Part shown: positions 18,540-28,499 of the stretch, piece by piece | Layout of the letters: every line of letters begins with the position of its first letter | Numbering within the stretch: position 1 is the first letter of the stretch | Assembly: GCF_029836165.1 (NCBI RefSeq) | Contig: NZ_JAOEBG010000009.1 | Span: forward strand, 1-64,000 | Source: Pseudomonas sp. GD04091 | GTDB lineage: Bacteria; Pseudomonadota; Gammaproteobacteria; Pseudomonadales; Pseudomonadaceae | Length of the DNA: 64,000 nucleotides | Direction: 5' to 3' | The notes under the pieces: generated by a model | Told to the model about the DNA's origin: nothing | Databases searched by the model: none | Seen by the model: the letters and a program-made list of their open reading frames with translations, nothing else | Position numbers and translations under genes: made by a program

Positions 18540-18614
18540 TCAATGCATAAAGAACCAGATCAGGATGATCACCGGAATCGGAACCCCGATCATCCACAGC
18601 AGTATCGAGCGCAT
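18540..18614 (-). CDS. 24-residue single-pass membrane peptide
   Basis: Reading leftward from the ATG at 18612-18614 gives MRSILLWMIGVPIPVIILIW then FFMH and a stop at 18540-18542. Nearly the whole peptide is one hydrophobic helix with a lone Arg near the N-terminus. An AAGGAG ribosome site sits 7 bases upstream. I recall very short membrane peptides with a similar GVPIPVIILI core in many proteobacteria, but no function is known to me. Spacing, start signal and sequence all argue that it is real. Confidence 0.7.
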   Translation of the reverse strand: MRSILLWMIGVPIPVIILIWFFMH

Positions 18615-18788
18615 GGCCTTTCTCCTTGTTCGATGTAAACAAAGTCAGTGCAGCGCCCATGCCAGATGTGTCAAAAAATTACACCTATGTGAATCAACGG
18701 GTTGACCGGCAAGCCGCTTGCCAAAACCGTGCAAAATGCCGGATCCGTGGCCTTGCGCCTGGGTTTTCTGCAATGCACTATCAAGCCC

Positions 18789-19598
18789 ATGACCGCCACT
18801 CCCCTCCCCGACGGCCCCGGGCAGACCCCGCTCACCGCCGACACCGTCCTGCGCTACCACCTGTGCTGGAAGCATCGCGACCTTGACGGTGTGATGGCGC
18901 TCTACCACCCGGATATCCAGTACCACGACTTCTTCCAGAACCGCGTGCTCGGCTTCGCCGAACTGCGCGACTACGTGCGCGCCTGCCTGCCCCATGAGGC
19001 CGGCGAGGACATCGTCCACAACGACCGCATCCGCGTCGACGGCTGCACTGCGTTCATCCAGTACCAGGTCACGGTCCAGGGCGGCGACGGGCTGGTGGCG
19101 TTCCAGTCGAGCGAGGCGATCACGGTCAAGGACGGGCTGATCTGGCGGGTCAACGAATACGCCACCCTGGTCCGCCAGGGCGGCACCGCCAGGCACCCGG
19201 GCGGTCCGCGCCCGGCCACCAGTCGCCTGGGCCTGTCACCGCGCCAGTTGTCGACCATGGCCCAGGACCTGGAGCACTACTTCCAGGCCCAGCGTCCGTA
19301 CCTGGACCCGGAACTGGACCTGCAACAGGTGGCCGACGAAAGCGGCTACAGCCGCAACCAGATCTCCTACCTGCTCAATCAGGTGCTCGGCCAGAGCTTC
19401 TACCGCTACGTCAACCAGGCGCGCCTGCAGCACCTGATGGCCAGCCTCGACAATGACAGCGCCCTGGCGCCGATCGACCAGTTGGCATTCAACGCAGGTT
19501 TCAATTCCCTGTCGGCCTTCTACAAGTGCTTTCGCGAGCACACCGGTGTGTCGCCCAAGGCCTACCTCAGGCAAATTTCCCTGCGTGCACGCACGTAA
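18789..19598 (+). CDS. AraC-family regulator with an N-terminal SnoaL/NTF2-like domain
   Basis: The 269-residue product (from the ATG at 18789; the start is uncertain because the ribosome site is weak and a TTG at 18702 is in frame) has two parts. Residues about 15-125 look like an NTF2/SnoaL fold, with RYHLCWKHRDLDGVMALYHP and LIWRVNEYATLV. Residues about 150-265 are an AraC-type DNA-binding domain, with LDLQQVADESGYSRNQISYL and LAFNAGFNSLSAFYKCFREH then GVSPKAYLR. It is followed by amine-catabolism and polyamine-uptake genes on the same strand, which it probably controls. Confidence 0.85.
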   Translation: MTATPLPDGPGQTPLTADTVLRYHLCWKHRDLDGVMALYHPDIQYHDFFQNRVLGFAELRDYVRACLPHEAGEDIVHNDRIRVDGCTAFIQYQVTVQGGDGLVAFQSSEAITVKDGLIWRVNEYATLVRQGGTARHPGGPRPATSRLGLSPRQLSTMAQDLEHYFQAQRPYLDPELDLQQVADESGYSRNQISYLLNQVLGQSFYRYVNQARLQHLMASLDNDSALAPIDQLAFNAGFNSLSAFYKCFREHTGVSPKAYLRQISLRART

Positions 19599-19663
19599 GA
19601 CAGCCCTCCCCGCGCTTCACTAGGATCGCCCACAGACCTTGACCGGATGTGGAGCCCACCCCG

Positions 19664-21070
19664 ATGCAACCCCTGCGCACGATCAGCCTGTGGATGGACC
19701 AGCTCGAAGAACCCTTGTGCGCGCGCCCGGCCCTGCGCCAGGACCTGGACATCGATGTGTGCATCATCGGCGCCGGCTACACCGGCCTGTGGACCGCCTA
19801 CTACCTAAAACGCCAGGCGCCACAGCTGAACATCGCGGTGATCGAGGCCAATATCGCCGGTTTCGGCGCTTCCGGACGCAACGGCGGCTGGCTGATGGGC
19901 AACCTGCTGGGCGAGGACCGCCTGCTCGCCACCCTCTCGCCGCAACAGCGCCGGGCCAGCGTCGACCTGCTGCACGGCATCCCGGACGAAGTCCACGACG
20001 TGCTCCTGCGCGAAGGCATCGCCTGCGACTACCGCAAGGGCGGGGTGCTTTACTGCGCCGCGCGCTACCCGGAACAGGAGCGCAGCCTGCGCGCCTGGCT
20101 GGACGATCTCTACCGCCAGGGCATGAACGAGGACGACTACCGCTGGCTGCGGCCCGAACAGCTCGATGCCCAGCTGAAGGTGAGCAACCCCTACGGCGCC
20201 ATCTACAGCCCGCATGTCGCCACCATCCAGCCGGCCAGACTGGTGCGTGGCCTGGCGCGGACGGTCGAGGCCATGGGCGTGCCGATCTACGAGAACACCC
20301 CGGCCATCGACTGGCAGACCGGCGAGGTGCGCACCCCGCTGGCGCGCATCCGCAGCCACTGGGTGGTGCCTGCCGTCGAAGGCTACGCCGCCAGCCTGCC
20401 CCCGCTCGACCGTCACCAGCTGCCGGTACAGAGCCTGCTGGTGGCCACCGAGCCGCTGCCGGAGTCGACCTGGGAAGCGATCGGCCTGAGCCAGGGCCAG
20501 GCCTTCAGCGAAAGCAGCCGCCAGGTCACCTATGGCCAACGCAGCGCCGACAACCGCCTGGTGTTCGGCGCCCGTGGCGGCTACCGCTTCGGTGGTCGGC
20601 TGCGTGAGGACTTCAGCCTCACCGACAATGAGGTCGAACTGCGCCGCTACCTGTTCGGCGAGCTGTTCCCGCAGCTCAGGCACGTACGCATCACCCATTC
20701 CTGGGGCGGCAACCTGGGCATGGCTCGACGCTTCCGCCCGCACATGCTCTGCGATCGCCAGCGCGGCATCGCGCTCTCGGGTGGCTACGGCGGCGAAGGC
20801 GTCGGTGCCACCAACCTGGGCGGGCGCACCCTGGCAGCGCTGATCCTCGGCCAGCACAACGAACTGACCGCCCAGCCCTGGGTCCACGACAACCGCCCCT
20901 TGTCGAGCCTGGCCAGCTGGCCACCCGAGCCGTGCCGCTGGCTGGGCTACAACGCGATCATCCAGAGCTTCGTCCACGAGGACCAGACCCTCGCCAACCC
21001 GGCCAGCGCCCCATGGCAGCGGCGCCTGGCCAGCGGCGTGGCCGACTTCATGGAAGGCTTCATGCACTGA
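19664..21070 (+). CDS. FAD-dependent amine/amino acid oxidoreductase (DAO family)
   Basis: The 468-residue protein carries an N-terminal Rossmann FAD site, CIIGAGYTGLWTAYYLKRQA, followed by GFGASGRNGGW, as in gamma-glutamylputrescine oxidase (PuuB) and related glycine-oxidase-like enzymes. The C-terminal FAD contact is GYGGEGVGATNLGG. The ATG at 19664 follows GGAG at 19651-19654. Its position between an AraC regulator and a cupin plus a polyamine-binding protein suggests oxidation of a polyamine or a glutamylated polyamine; the exact substrate is inferred only. Confidence 0.8.
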   Translation: MQPLRTISLWMDQLEEPLCARPALRQDLDIDVCIIGAGYTGLWTAYYLKRQAPQLNIAVIEANIAGFGASGRNGGWLMGNLLGEDRLLATLSPQQRRASVDLLHGIPDEVHDVLLREGIACDYRKGGVLYCAARYPEQERSLRAWLDDLYRQGMNEDDYRWLRPEQLDAQLKVSNPYGAIYSPHVATIQPARLVRGLARTVEAMGVPIYENTPAIDWQTGEVRTPLARIRSHWVVPAVEGYAASLPPLDRHQLPVQSLLVATEPLPESTWEAIGLSQGQAFSESSRQVTYGQRSADNRLVFGARGGYRFGGRLREDFSLTDNEVELRRYLFGELFPQLRHVRITHSWGGNLGMARRFRPHMLCDRQRGIALSGGYGGEGVGATNLGGRTLAALILGQHNELTAQPWVHDNRPLSSLASWPPEPCRWLGYNAIIQSFVHEDQTLANPASAPWQRRLASGVADFMEGFMH

Positions 21071-21103
21071 TTCGTCTTCATCACCACACAGGATCCACCG
21101 GTC

Positions 21104-21445
21104 ATGAGCATCACCCAGTTCAAGCACACCGACAGCGCCATCCTGGACAGTTCCAACCCGGTCGCCGTGCCCCTCGGCGAGCCGGTCGCGGTCACCTCGG
21201 TCACCTGCGTCGAACGCAGCGACGGCGTCGAGACCGGCATCTGGGAATGCACCCCGGGGCGCTGGCGACGGCAGATCGTGCAACAGGAGTTCTGCCATTT
21301 CATCAAGGGCCGCTGCACCTTCACCCCCGACGGTGGCGAGCCACTTGTCATAGAAGCCGGAGACGCACTGATGCTACCGGCCAACAGCCTCGGCACCTGG
21401 GATATCCAGGAGACCGTGCGCAAGACCTACGTACTGATTTTCTGA
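21104..21445 (+). CDS. Small cupin-domain protein (cupin_3/DUF861 type)
   Basis: The 113-residue protein is a single cupin: GIWECTPGRWRRQIVQQEFCHFIKG supplies the first motif and IEAGDALMLPANSLGTWDI the second. It resembles the small EutQ-like cupins often encoded beside PuuB-type oxidases. No signal peptide is present. It lies 33 bases after the oxidoreductase gene and 52 before the binding-protein gene, so it is likely in the same operon. The activity is unknown. Confidence 0.8.
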   Translation: MSITQFKHTDSAILDSSNPVAVPLGEPVAVTSVTCVERSDGVETGIWECTPGRWRRQIVQQEFCHFIKGRCTFTPDGGEPLVIEAGDALMLPANSLGTWDIQETVRKTYVLIF

Positions 21446-21497
21446 TCCGCTGATCGCCTGCCTTCGATAACAACAGACAAAGCAAGGTAACCCCGAC

Positions 21498-22577
21498 ATG
21501 CGTACCCTCCTTCTCGCTCCCCTGATGCTGGCCGCCAGCGTGGCCGGTGCCGCCGACTCGGTAAAGATCTACAACTGGTCGAGCTACATCGCGCCGGACA
21601 CCCTGAAGAACTTTCAGCAGGCCACCGGCATCAACCCCACCTATGACGTCTTCGACAGCAACGAAACCCTCGACGGCAAGCTGATGACCGGCAACTCCGG
21701 CTACGACGTGGTGTTCCCTTCCAACCACTTCATGGCCCGACAGATCCAGGGCAAGGCCCTGAAGAAGCTGGACAAGGCGCAACTGCCCAACTGGAAGAAC
21801 CTCAACCCGGTGCTGCTCAAGGCGCTGGAGGTGAACGATCCGGGCAACCAGTACGGTTTCCCCTACCTGTGGGGCAGCACCGGGATCGGCTACAACATCG
21901 ACAAGGTCAAGGCGGTGCTCGGCGACAACGCGCCCATCGATTCGTGGGACTTGTTCTTCAAGCCCGAGTACATCGGCAAGCTCAAGAGCTGCGGCGTGGC
22001 GGTGCTCGACAACGGTCCCGAGCTGCTGCCGATCGCCCTGCACTACCTGGGCTTGCCGCATCACAGCCAGGACCCGGCCGACTACGACAAGGCCAAGGCG
22101 CTGCTGATGAAGGTGCGTCCATACATCAGCTACTTCCACTCGTCGAAGTACACCGGTGACCTGGCCAACGGCGACGTGTGCATGGTGGTGGGGTTCTCGG
22201 GCGACGTGCTGCAGGCGAAGAACCGCGCCGACGAAGCGAAGAACGGGGTGAAGGTGGGTTACTCGATCCCGAAGGAAGGCGCGCCGATGTGGTTCGACAT
22301 GGTCGCCATGCCGGCCGATGCGCCGAACGAGAAGGCGGGGTACGCCTACATGAACTACCTGCTGCAGCCTGAGGTGATGGCGGGGATCAGCAACTTCGTG
22401 CAGTACGCCAACGGCAACCAGCAGGCCGATGCGCTGGTGGACCCGGCGATGAAGGGCAACACGATGATCTACCCGAGCGCGGATGTGATGGGCAAGCTGT
22501 ATGCCCTGGAGGCGATGCCGGCGAAGATCGACCGGATCAGGACGCGGATCTGGACCAGCATAAAAGCAGGGAATTGA
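21498..22577 (+). CDS. Polyamine ABC transporter substrate-binding protein (PotF/SpuD/SpuE family)
   Basis: The 359-residue protein has a signal peptide (MRTLLLAPLMLAASVAGA, cut before ADS) and the PotF-type mature start VKIYNWSSYIAPDTLKNFQQ. Other marks are GYDVVFPSNHFMARQI, YLWGSTGIGYN and AKNGVKVGYSIPKEGAPMWF. The family binds putrescine or spermidine in the periplasm. No permease or ATPase gene is adjacent, so it must share a PotGHI-type transporter encoded elsewhere or act as a sensor. A long REP inverted repeat follows. Confidence 0.88.
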   Translation: MRTLLLAPLMLAASVAGAADSVKIYNWSSYIAPDTLKNFQQATGINPTYDVFDSNETLDGKLMTGNSGYDVVFPSNHFMARQIQGKALKKLDKAQLPNWKNLNPVLLKALEVNDPGNQYGFPYLWGSTGIGYNIDKVKAVLGDNAPIDSWDLFFKPEYIGKLKSCGVAVLDNGPELLPIALHYLGLPHHSQDPADYDKAKALLMKVRPYISYFHSSKYTGDLANGDVCMVVGFSGDVLQAKNRADEAKNGVKVGYSIPKEGAPMWFDMVAMPADAPNEKAGYAYMNYLLQPEVMAGISNFVQYANGNQQADALVDPAMKGNTMIYPSADVMGKLYALEAMPAKIDRIRTRIWTSIKAGN

Positions 22578-22597
22578 TTGCGGGCATTACGCGATCC

Positions 22598-22742
22598 CTG
22601 TAGGAGCGGCCTTGCCGAGGCGTCGGACCGGTCGGAAAGGGCTGCGTAGCGGCCCCAGGATTCAATGTTAATCAAAGATCGCTGGGGCCGCTTTGCGGCC
22701 CTTTCCGACCGGTCCGACGCCTCGGCAAGGCCGCTCCTACAG
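22598..22742. repeat. Giant REP inverted repeat with perfect 45-bp arms
   Basis: Bases 22598-22642 and 22698-22742 are exact reverse complements over 45 positions. The 55 bases between them continue the pairing imperfectly (both hold AGCGGCCCC-type units). It lies between the convergent stops of the polyamine-binding gene and prfC and probably ends transcription from both sides. Confidence 0.9.
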
Positions 22743-22764
22743 GGTCAAGTGCAGGCCTTCAGAA

Positions 22765-24348
<1,584 letters not shown>

Positions 24349-24436
24349 GGGAAATCGCCTGACTGGGGGATTAAAAAAGGGGCCGTATCATACCCGAAGT
24401 TGGGCCTGGACCAAAATCTGCTGAACCAGTGGCATC

Positions 24437-24538
24437 TGTTCCGGCCCTTTCGCGGGCAAGCCCGCTCCCACCAGGTAACGCACCACATCCGAAACCTGTG
24501 CAGTACCTGTGGGAGCGGGCTTGCCCGCGAAAGGGCCA
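24437..24538. repeat. REP-type inverted repeat with perfect 29-bp arms
   Basis: Arms 24443-24471 and 24509-24537 are exact reverse complements, with the core GCGGGCTTGCCCGCGAAAG. It lies 90 bases upstream of the prfC start, in the divergent region between prfC and the osmoprotectant operon, which is unusual because most other copies are at gene 3' ends. Confidence 0.88.
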
Positions 24539-24689
24539 GAACAAGCACAACCAATCCAGCGCAGAATCGCTTTCACAACAAATGGCCACAGGGCAGTTAT
24601 TTCAACGCCTGCAGCACTTAAACCCGCCGTTTTTTCTCGTCAAATTCATGAACGACCAGTGATTAGCACTGGCCAAATGCCGCCTCAGA

Positions 24690-24882
24690 TGGGAACCTTT
24701 ACGCCCACGGAGACGTCCACTCCCCTGCAACCCGCTTCGGTTCAGGGCTGGTTTCACCCGCTTCACGAACCTGACGGGGTTCGGCTCATGGCCTGATGCC
24801 TCGCATCGGGCTGCTACTCGCGACCACACTGCCCGCCGCCAGGAATGGCCGGCCACACGGGAGTGCGAGCGCCGACTACAAA
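24690..24882 (+). ncRNA. Candidate structured 5' leader of the osmoprotectant operon
   Basis: No gene is seen between the REP element and the GTG at 24898, but a run of stems is. These are 24723-24732 with 24739-24747 (9 pairs, one bulged C), 24766-24771 with 24778-24783 (6 pairs), 24791-24799 with 24803-24811 (9 pairs, 3-base loop) and CTCGC 24817-24821 with GCGAG 24865-24869 closing a larger arm. The last arm ends a few bases before an A-run and the ribosome site AAGGAG (24885-24890). This is what a cis-regulatory RNA could look like. It matches no riboswitch class that I can recite. Confidence 0.45.
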
Positions 24883-24897
24883 AAAAGGAGTCCGCCT

Positions 24898-25611
24898 GTG
24901 GCTGCACGCTACGGAAAAGGGCTGATGGGATGGGCCGCCGTGCTCGTCATCCTGGCCCTGCTGGTCCACTGGATCGGCATCGACACGATCGCGCGTTATC
25001 GCGACGATCTTGGGTTCTACCTGCAAGCGCACCTGGTCCTGGTGCTGGCTTCGATGGCGGCGGCGCTGGCCGTGGGCATCCCCGCCGGCATTGCCTTGAG
25101 TCGACCGCACAGGGTCGACAAAGCCGAGCGCTTCATGCAGTTCTTCAACGTTGGCAACACCATTCCCCCCCTGGCCGTTCTGGCCATCGCCCTGAGTATC
25201 CTGGGCATCGGCGCCGGTCCCGCGATCTTCGCGCTGTTCCTCGCCTCCCTCCTGCCCATCGTGCGCAACACCTACGAGGGCCTGAAAAACGTCCCCGCCT
25301 CGCTCAAGGAAGCCGCCACCGGCATCGGCATGACCCCGCGCCAGCAACTCTGGCAAGTGGAACTGCCCAATGCCGTGCCGATCATCGTCGGCGGTGTGCG
25401 CGTGGCCCTGGCGCTGAACGTGGGCACCGCGCCGCTGGCGTTCCTGATCGGCGCCAACAGCCTGGGCAGCCTGATCTTCCCTGGGATCGCCCTGAACAAC
25501 CAGCCGCAGCTGCTGCTGGGCGCCGCGTGCACGGCGCTGCTGGCCCTGGCGCTCGACGCGCTGGTGAGTTTCTCCAGCAAGCGCTGGCTGGAACGTGGCC
25601 TGGCCCAATAA
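24898..25611 (+). CDS. Osmoprotectant ABC transporter permease (OpuCB/YehY-like)
   Basis: The 237-residue inner-membrane protein begins at GTG 24898, with AAGGAG 7 bases upstream; a longer in-frame reading from 24796 would run through the structured leader and is rejected. It has about six hydrophobic segments and the BPD permease region SLKEAATGIGMTPRQQLWQV, which contacts the ATPase. Quaternary amine transporters of this class import glycine betaine, choline or carnitine. It is the first gene of a four-gene operon that ends with the ATPase. Confidence 0.85.
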   Translation: MAARYGKGLMGWAAVLVILALLVHWIGIDTIARYRDDLGFYLQAHLVLVLASMAAALAVGIPAGIALSRPHRVDKAERFMQFFNVGNTIPPLAVLAIALSILGIGAGPAIFALFLASLLPIVRNTYEGLKNVPASLKEAATGIGMTPRQQLWQVELPNAVPIIVGGVRVALALNVGTAPLAFLIGANSLGSLIFPGIALNNQPQLLLGAACTALLALALDALVSFSSKRWLERGLAQ

Positions 25612-25624
25612 GAAGAGGGAAACC

Positions 25625-26539
25625 ATGAAGAAGAGAATCGCCTTGTTCCTGGGCGTGGCCCTGCTGTTCGCAGGATTTGCCCAGGCGGCGGAGAAACCGC
25701 TGATCCGCATCGGCGCCCGGGTGTTCACCGAACAGACCGTGCTCGCCGAAATCACCGCCCAGCACCTGCGCGCCAATGGCTTCGACGTACGTGTGACCAC
25801 CGGCCTGGGCAGCAATATCGCCCGTCAGGCGCAAGAGACCGGCCAGCTCGACCTGATGTGGGAATACACCGGCGTCTCGCTGGTGTCCTACAACCATATC
25901 GACGAGCGCATGCCCGACGCCGCAGCCACCTACGCCCGGGTCAAAGCTCTCGACGCGAAAAAAGGCCTGGTCTGGCTGAGCCCGTCGAAGTTCAGCAACA
26001 CCTATGCCCTGGGCCTGCCCAAGCAGGTCGCCGAGGCCTACCCACAGGTCAACACCATCAGCGATCTCAACCAGGTGCTGCGCGCCGAACCTACCCGCAA
26101 TCACCTGGTGGCCCTGGACACCGAGTTCGCCAACCGCCCCGACGGCCTGGTGGGCCTGCGCGAGATGTACGACCTGCCACTGGACCGGCGCAACATCCGC
26201 CAGATGGATGGCGGCCTGGTCTACACCGCCATGCGCAACAACCAGGTGTTCGCCGGCCTGGTCTACACCACCGATGGCCGCCTGAGCGCCTTCGACCTCA
26301 AGCTGCTGGAAGACGACAAGCACTACTTCCCCGACTACACCGCCGCCCCCGTGCTGCGCAAGGCGGTGCTCGACGCCAACCCGCAACTGGCCGCCCTGCT
26401 CAAGCCGCTGGCCGAGCAGCTCGACGACGAGACCATGCGCCAGCTCAACGCCAAGGTCGACGTCGAGCACCAGAGCCCGACCGTGGTCGCCGCGGCCTTC
26501 CTGCGTGACCATCCACTGCACAGCGAGGTACAGCCATGA
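25625..26539 (+). CDS. Osmoprotectant-binding protein (OpuCC/YehZ/OsmF-like)
   Basis: The 304-residue product has a signal peptide (MKKRIALFLGVALLFAGFAQ, cut near AQAAE) and an OpuAC-type ligand domain, with IGARVFTEQTVLAEITAQHL and LDLMWEYTGVSLVSY. No lipobox is seen, so it should be free in the periplasm. It lies 13 bases after the first permease gene and overlaps the second permease gene (ATG within its last codons). The ligand is inferred from the family: a betaine or other quaternary amine. Confidence 0.88.
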   Translation: MKKRIALFLGVALLFAGFAQAAEKPLIRIGARVFTEQTVLAEITAQHLRANGFDVRVTTGLGSNIARQAQETGQLDLMWEYTGVSLVSYNHIDERMPDAAATYARVKALDAKKGLVWLSPSKFSNTYALGLPKQVAEAYPQVNTISDLNQVLRAEPTRNHLVALDTEFANRPDGLVGLREMYDLPLDRRNIRQMDGGLVYTAMRNNQVFAGLVYTTDGRLSAFDLKLLEDDKHYFPDYTAAPVLRKAVLDANPQLAALLKPLAEQLDDETMRQLNAKVDVEHQSPTVVAAAFLRDHPLHSEVQP

Positions 26540-27189
26540 GCCTGCTCGACACCTTCGCCCACCTGGACTGGGCCCAGGTCCTGCAGCTGACCTGGCAGCA
26601 CATCACCCTGGTCGGCATCGCCGTGGGCCTGGCGATCATCGTCGGCGTGCCGCTGGGGATCCTGATGACCCGCTTCCCGGTATTCGCCGGCCCCCTGCAA
26701 GCGAGCGCCACCGTACTGCTGACCATCCCCTCGATCGCCCTGTTCGGCCTGCTGCTGCCGTTCTACTCGAAATTCGGCCAGGGCCTCGGCCCGCTGCCGG
26801 CGATCACCGCCGTGTTCCTCTATTCATTGCTGCCGATCCTGCGCAACACCTACCTGGCACTGACCAACGTCGAGCCCGGCATCCGTGAAGCCGCGCGCGG
26901 CATCGGCATGACCTTCGGCCAGCGCCTGCGCATGGTCGAACTGCCCATCGCCGTGCCGGTGATCCTCGCCGGCGTGCGCACCGCCGTGGTGATGAACATC
27001 GGCGTGATGACCATCGCCGCCACCATCGGCGCCGGCGGCCTGGGCGTGCTCATCCTCACCTCCATCAGCCGCAGCGACATGTCGATGCTGCTGGTCGGCG
27101 CCATGCTGGTCAGCCTGCTGGCGATCATCGCCGACCTGCTGCTGCAAACCCTGCAACGTGCCCTGACTCCAGAAGGACTGCGCTCATGA
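26536..27189 (+). CDS. Osmoprotectant ABC transporter permease (OpuCD/YehW-like)
   Basis: The 217-residue membrane protein has five or six hydrophobic segments. The coupling region is GIREAARGIGMTFGQRLRMV, matching that of the first permease and showing that the two form a heterodimeric channel. Its start overlaps the preceding stop and its stop overlaps the ATPase start, so translation of these three genes is coupled. Confidence 0.88.
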   Translation: MSLLDTFAHLDWAQVLQLTWQHITLVGIAVGLAIIVGVPLGILMTRFPVFAGPLQASATVLLTIPSIALFGLLLPFYSKFGQGLGPLPAITAVFLYSLLPILRNTYLALTNVEPGIREAARGIGMTFGQRLRMVELPIAVPVILAGVRTAVVMNIGVMTIAATIGAGGLGVLILTSISRSDMSMLLVGAMLVSLLAIIADLLLQTLQRALTPEGLRS

Positions 27190-28343
27190 TCGAACTCAAG
27201 AACCTCAGCAAGACCTTCAACGTCAACGGCAAGGACGTCAAAGCCGTCGACTCGGTCAGCCTCACCGTCAACGAAGGCGAAATCTGCGTGTTCCTCGGCC
27301 CCTCGGGCTGCGGCAAGAGCACCACGCTGAAGATGATCAACCGCCTGATCACCCCGACCTCCGGCCAGGTGTTCATCAACGGCGAAGACACCACGGGCCT
27401 CGACGAGGTCACCCTGCGCCGCCACATCGGCTACGTGATCCAGCAGATCGGCCTGTTCCCCAACATGACCATCGAAGAGAACATCACCGTGGTCCCGCGC
27501 CTGCTTGGCTGGAACAAGCAGCGTTGCCACGACCGGGCCCGCGAGCTGATGAGCATGATCAAGCTCGAACCCAAGCAGTACCTGCAGCGCTACCCGCGCG
27601 AACTGTCGGGCGGCCAGCAGCAGCGTATCGGCGTGATCCGCGCCCTGGCCGCCGAGGCGCCGGTGCTGCTGATGGACGAGCCGTTCGGCGCGGTCGACCC
27701 GATCAACCGCGAGATGATCCAGAACGAGTTCTTCGAGATGCAGCGCGCGCTGAACAAGACCGTGATCATGGTCAGCCACGACATCGACGAAGCGATCAAG
27801 CTGGGCGACAAGATCGCCATCTTCCGCGCCGGCAAGCTGCTGCAGCTCGATCACCCGGACACCCTGCTGGCCCATCCGGTGGATGACTTCGTCAGCAACT
27901 TCGTCGGCCAGGACAGCACGCTCAAGCGCCTGCTGCTGGTACGCGCCGAGGATGCGGCGGACAACGCACCGTCGGTGAGCCCGGAAACGGCGGTGAGCGA
28001 CGCGCTGGAACTGCTGGACGAGCATGACCGCCGCTACGTGGTGGTCACCGATGGGCAGAACAAGGCGCTGGGCTATGTGCGTCGGCGCGACATGCACCGC
28101 CAGCAGGGGACGTGCGGGGATTTCCTGCGGCCGTTCAATGCCACCGCGGCGCATGACGAGCACCTGCGCATCCTGCTGTCGCGGATGTACGAGTTCAACC
28201 GGGCGTGGTTGCCGGTGCTGGATGCCGAGCAGGTGTTCCTGGGTGAGGTGACGCAGGAATCGATCGCGGCGTACCTGAGTTCCGGGCGCTCGCGGGGGGC
28301 GAAGACCAGTATCGTGTCGCCTGCCGAGGCAGTGGCCTCCTGA
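27186..28343 (+). CDS. Osmoprotectant ABC transporter ATPase with CBS pair (OpuCA/YehX-like)
   Basis: The 385-residue protein has a complete ABC domain: Walker A GPSGCGKST, signature LSGGQQQR, Walker B LLMDEPFGAVDP and VSHDIDEA. A tandem CBS domain follows from about residue 260, with AVSDALELLDEHDRRYVVVT and EFNRAWLPVLD. In OpuA-type ATPases the CBS pair senses ionic strength or cyclic di-AMP and gates transport, which supports an osmotic role here. Codon use is ordinary and a REP element follows. Confidence 0.9.
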   Translation: MIELKNLSKTFNVNGKDVKAVDSVSLTVNEGEICVFLGPSGCGKSTTLKMINRLITPTSGQVFINGEDTTGLDEVTLRRHIGYVIQQIGLFPNMTIEENITVVPRLLGWNKQRCHDRARELMSMIKLEPKQYLQRYPRELSGGQQQRIGVIRALAAEAPVLLMDEPFGAVDPINREMIQNEFFEMQRALNKTVIMVSHDIDEAIKLGDKIAIFRAGKLLQLDHPDTLLAHPVDDFVSNFVGQDSTLKRLLLVRAEDAADNAPSVSPETAVSDALELLDEHDRRYVVVTDGQNKALGYVRRRDMHRQQGTCGDFLRPFNATAAHDEHLRILLSRMYEFNRAWLPVLDAEQVFLGEVTQESIAAYLSSGRSRGAKTSIVSPAEAVAS

Positions 28344-28348
28344 TAGAA

Positions 28349-28492
28349 CGCCGGGGCCGCTGTGCGGCCCATCGCGACACAAGGCCGCTCCCACAGGTAC
28401 TGCGCCGGCCTGGAGGCTGATGCTGTACCTGTGGGAGCGGCCTTGCCGAGGCGTCGGACCGGTCGGAAAGGGGCGCAAAGCGCCCCCGGCAA
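28349..28492. repeat. REP-type inverted repeat
   Basis: Opposed REP units about 40 bases long lie between the convergent ends of the osmoprotectant ATPase gene and fecA. The right unit shares the long stretch GCCTTGCCGAGGCGTCGGAC with the 45-bp element at 22598. Confidence 0.8.
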
Positions 28493-28499
28493 TCTCGAA

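Noticed and set aside
24766..24800. Resemblance to a TPP riboswitch (GAACCTGA)
   Set aside because: The CTGAGA partner element and the conserved 3' core are absent, and the downstream genes are not thiamine genes.
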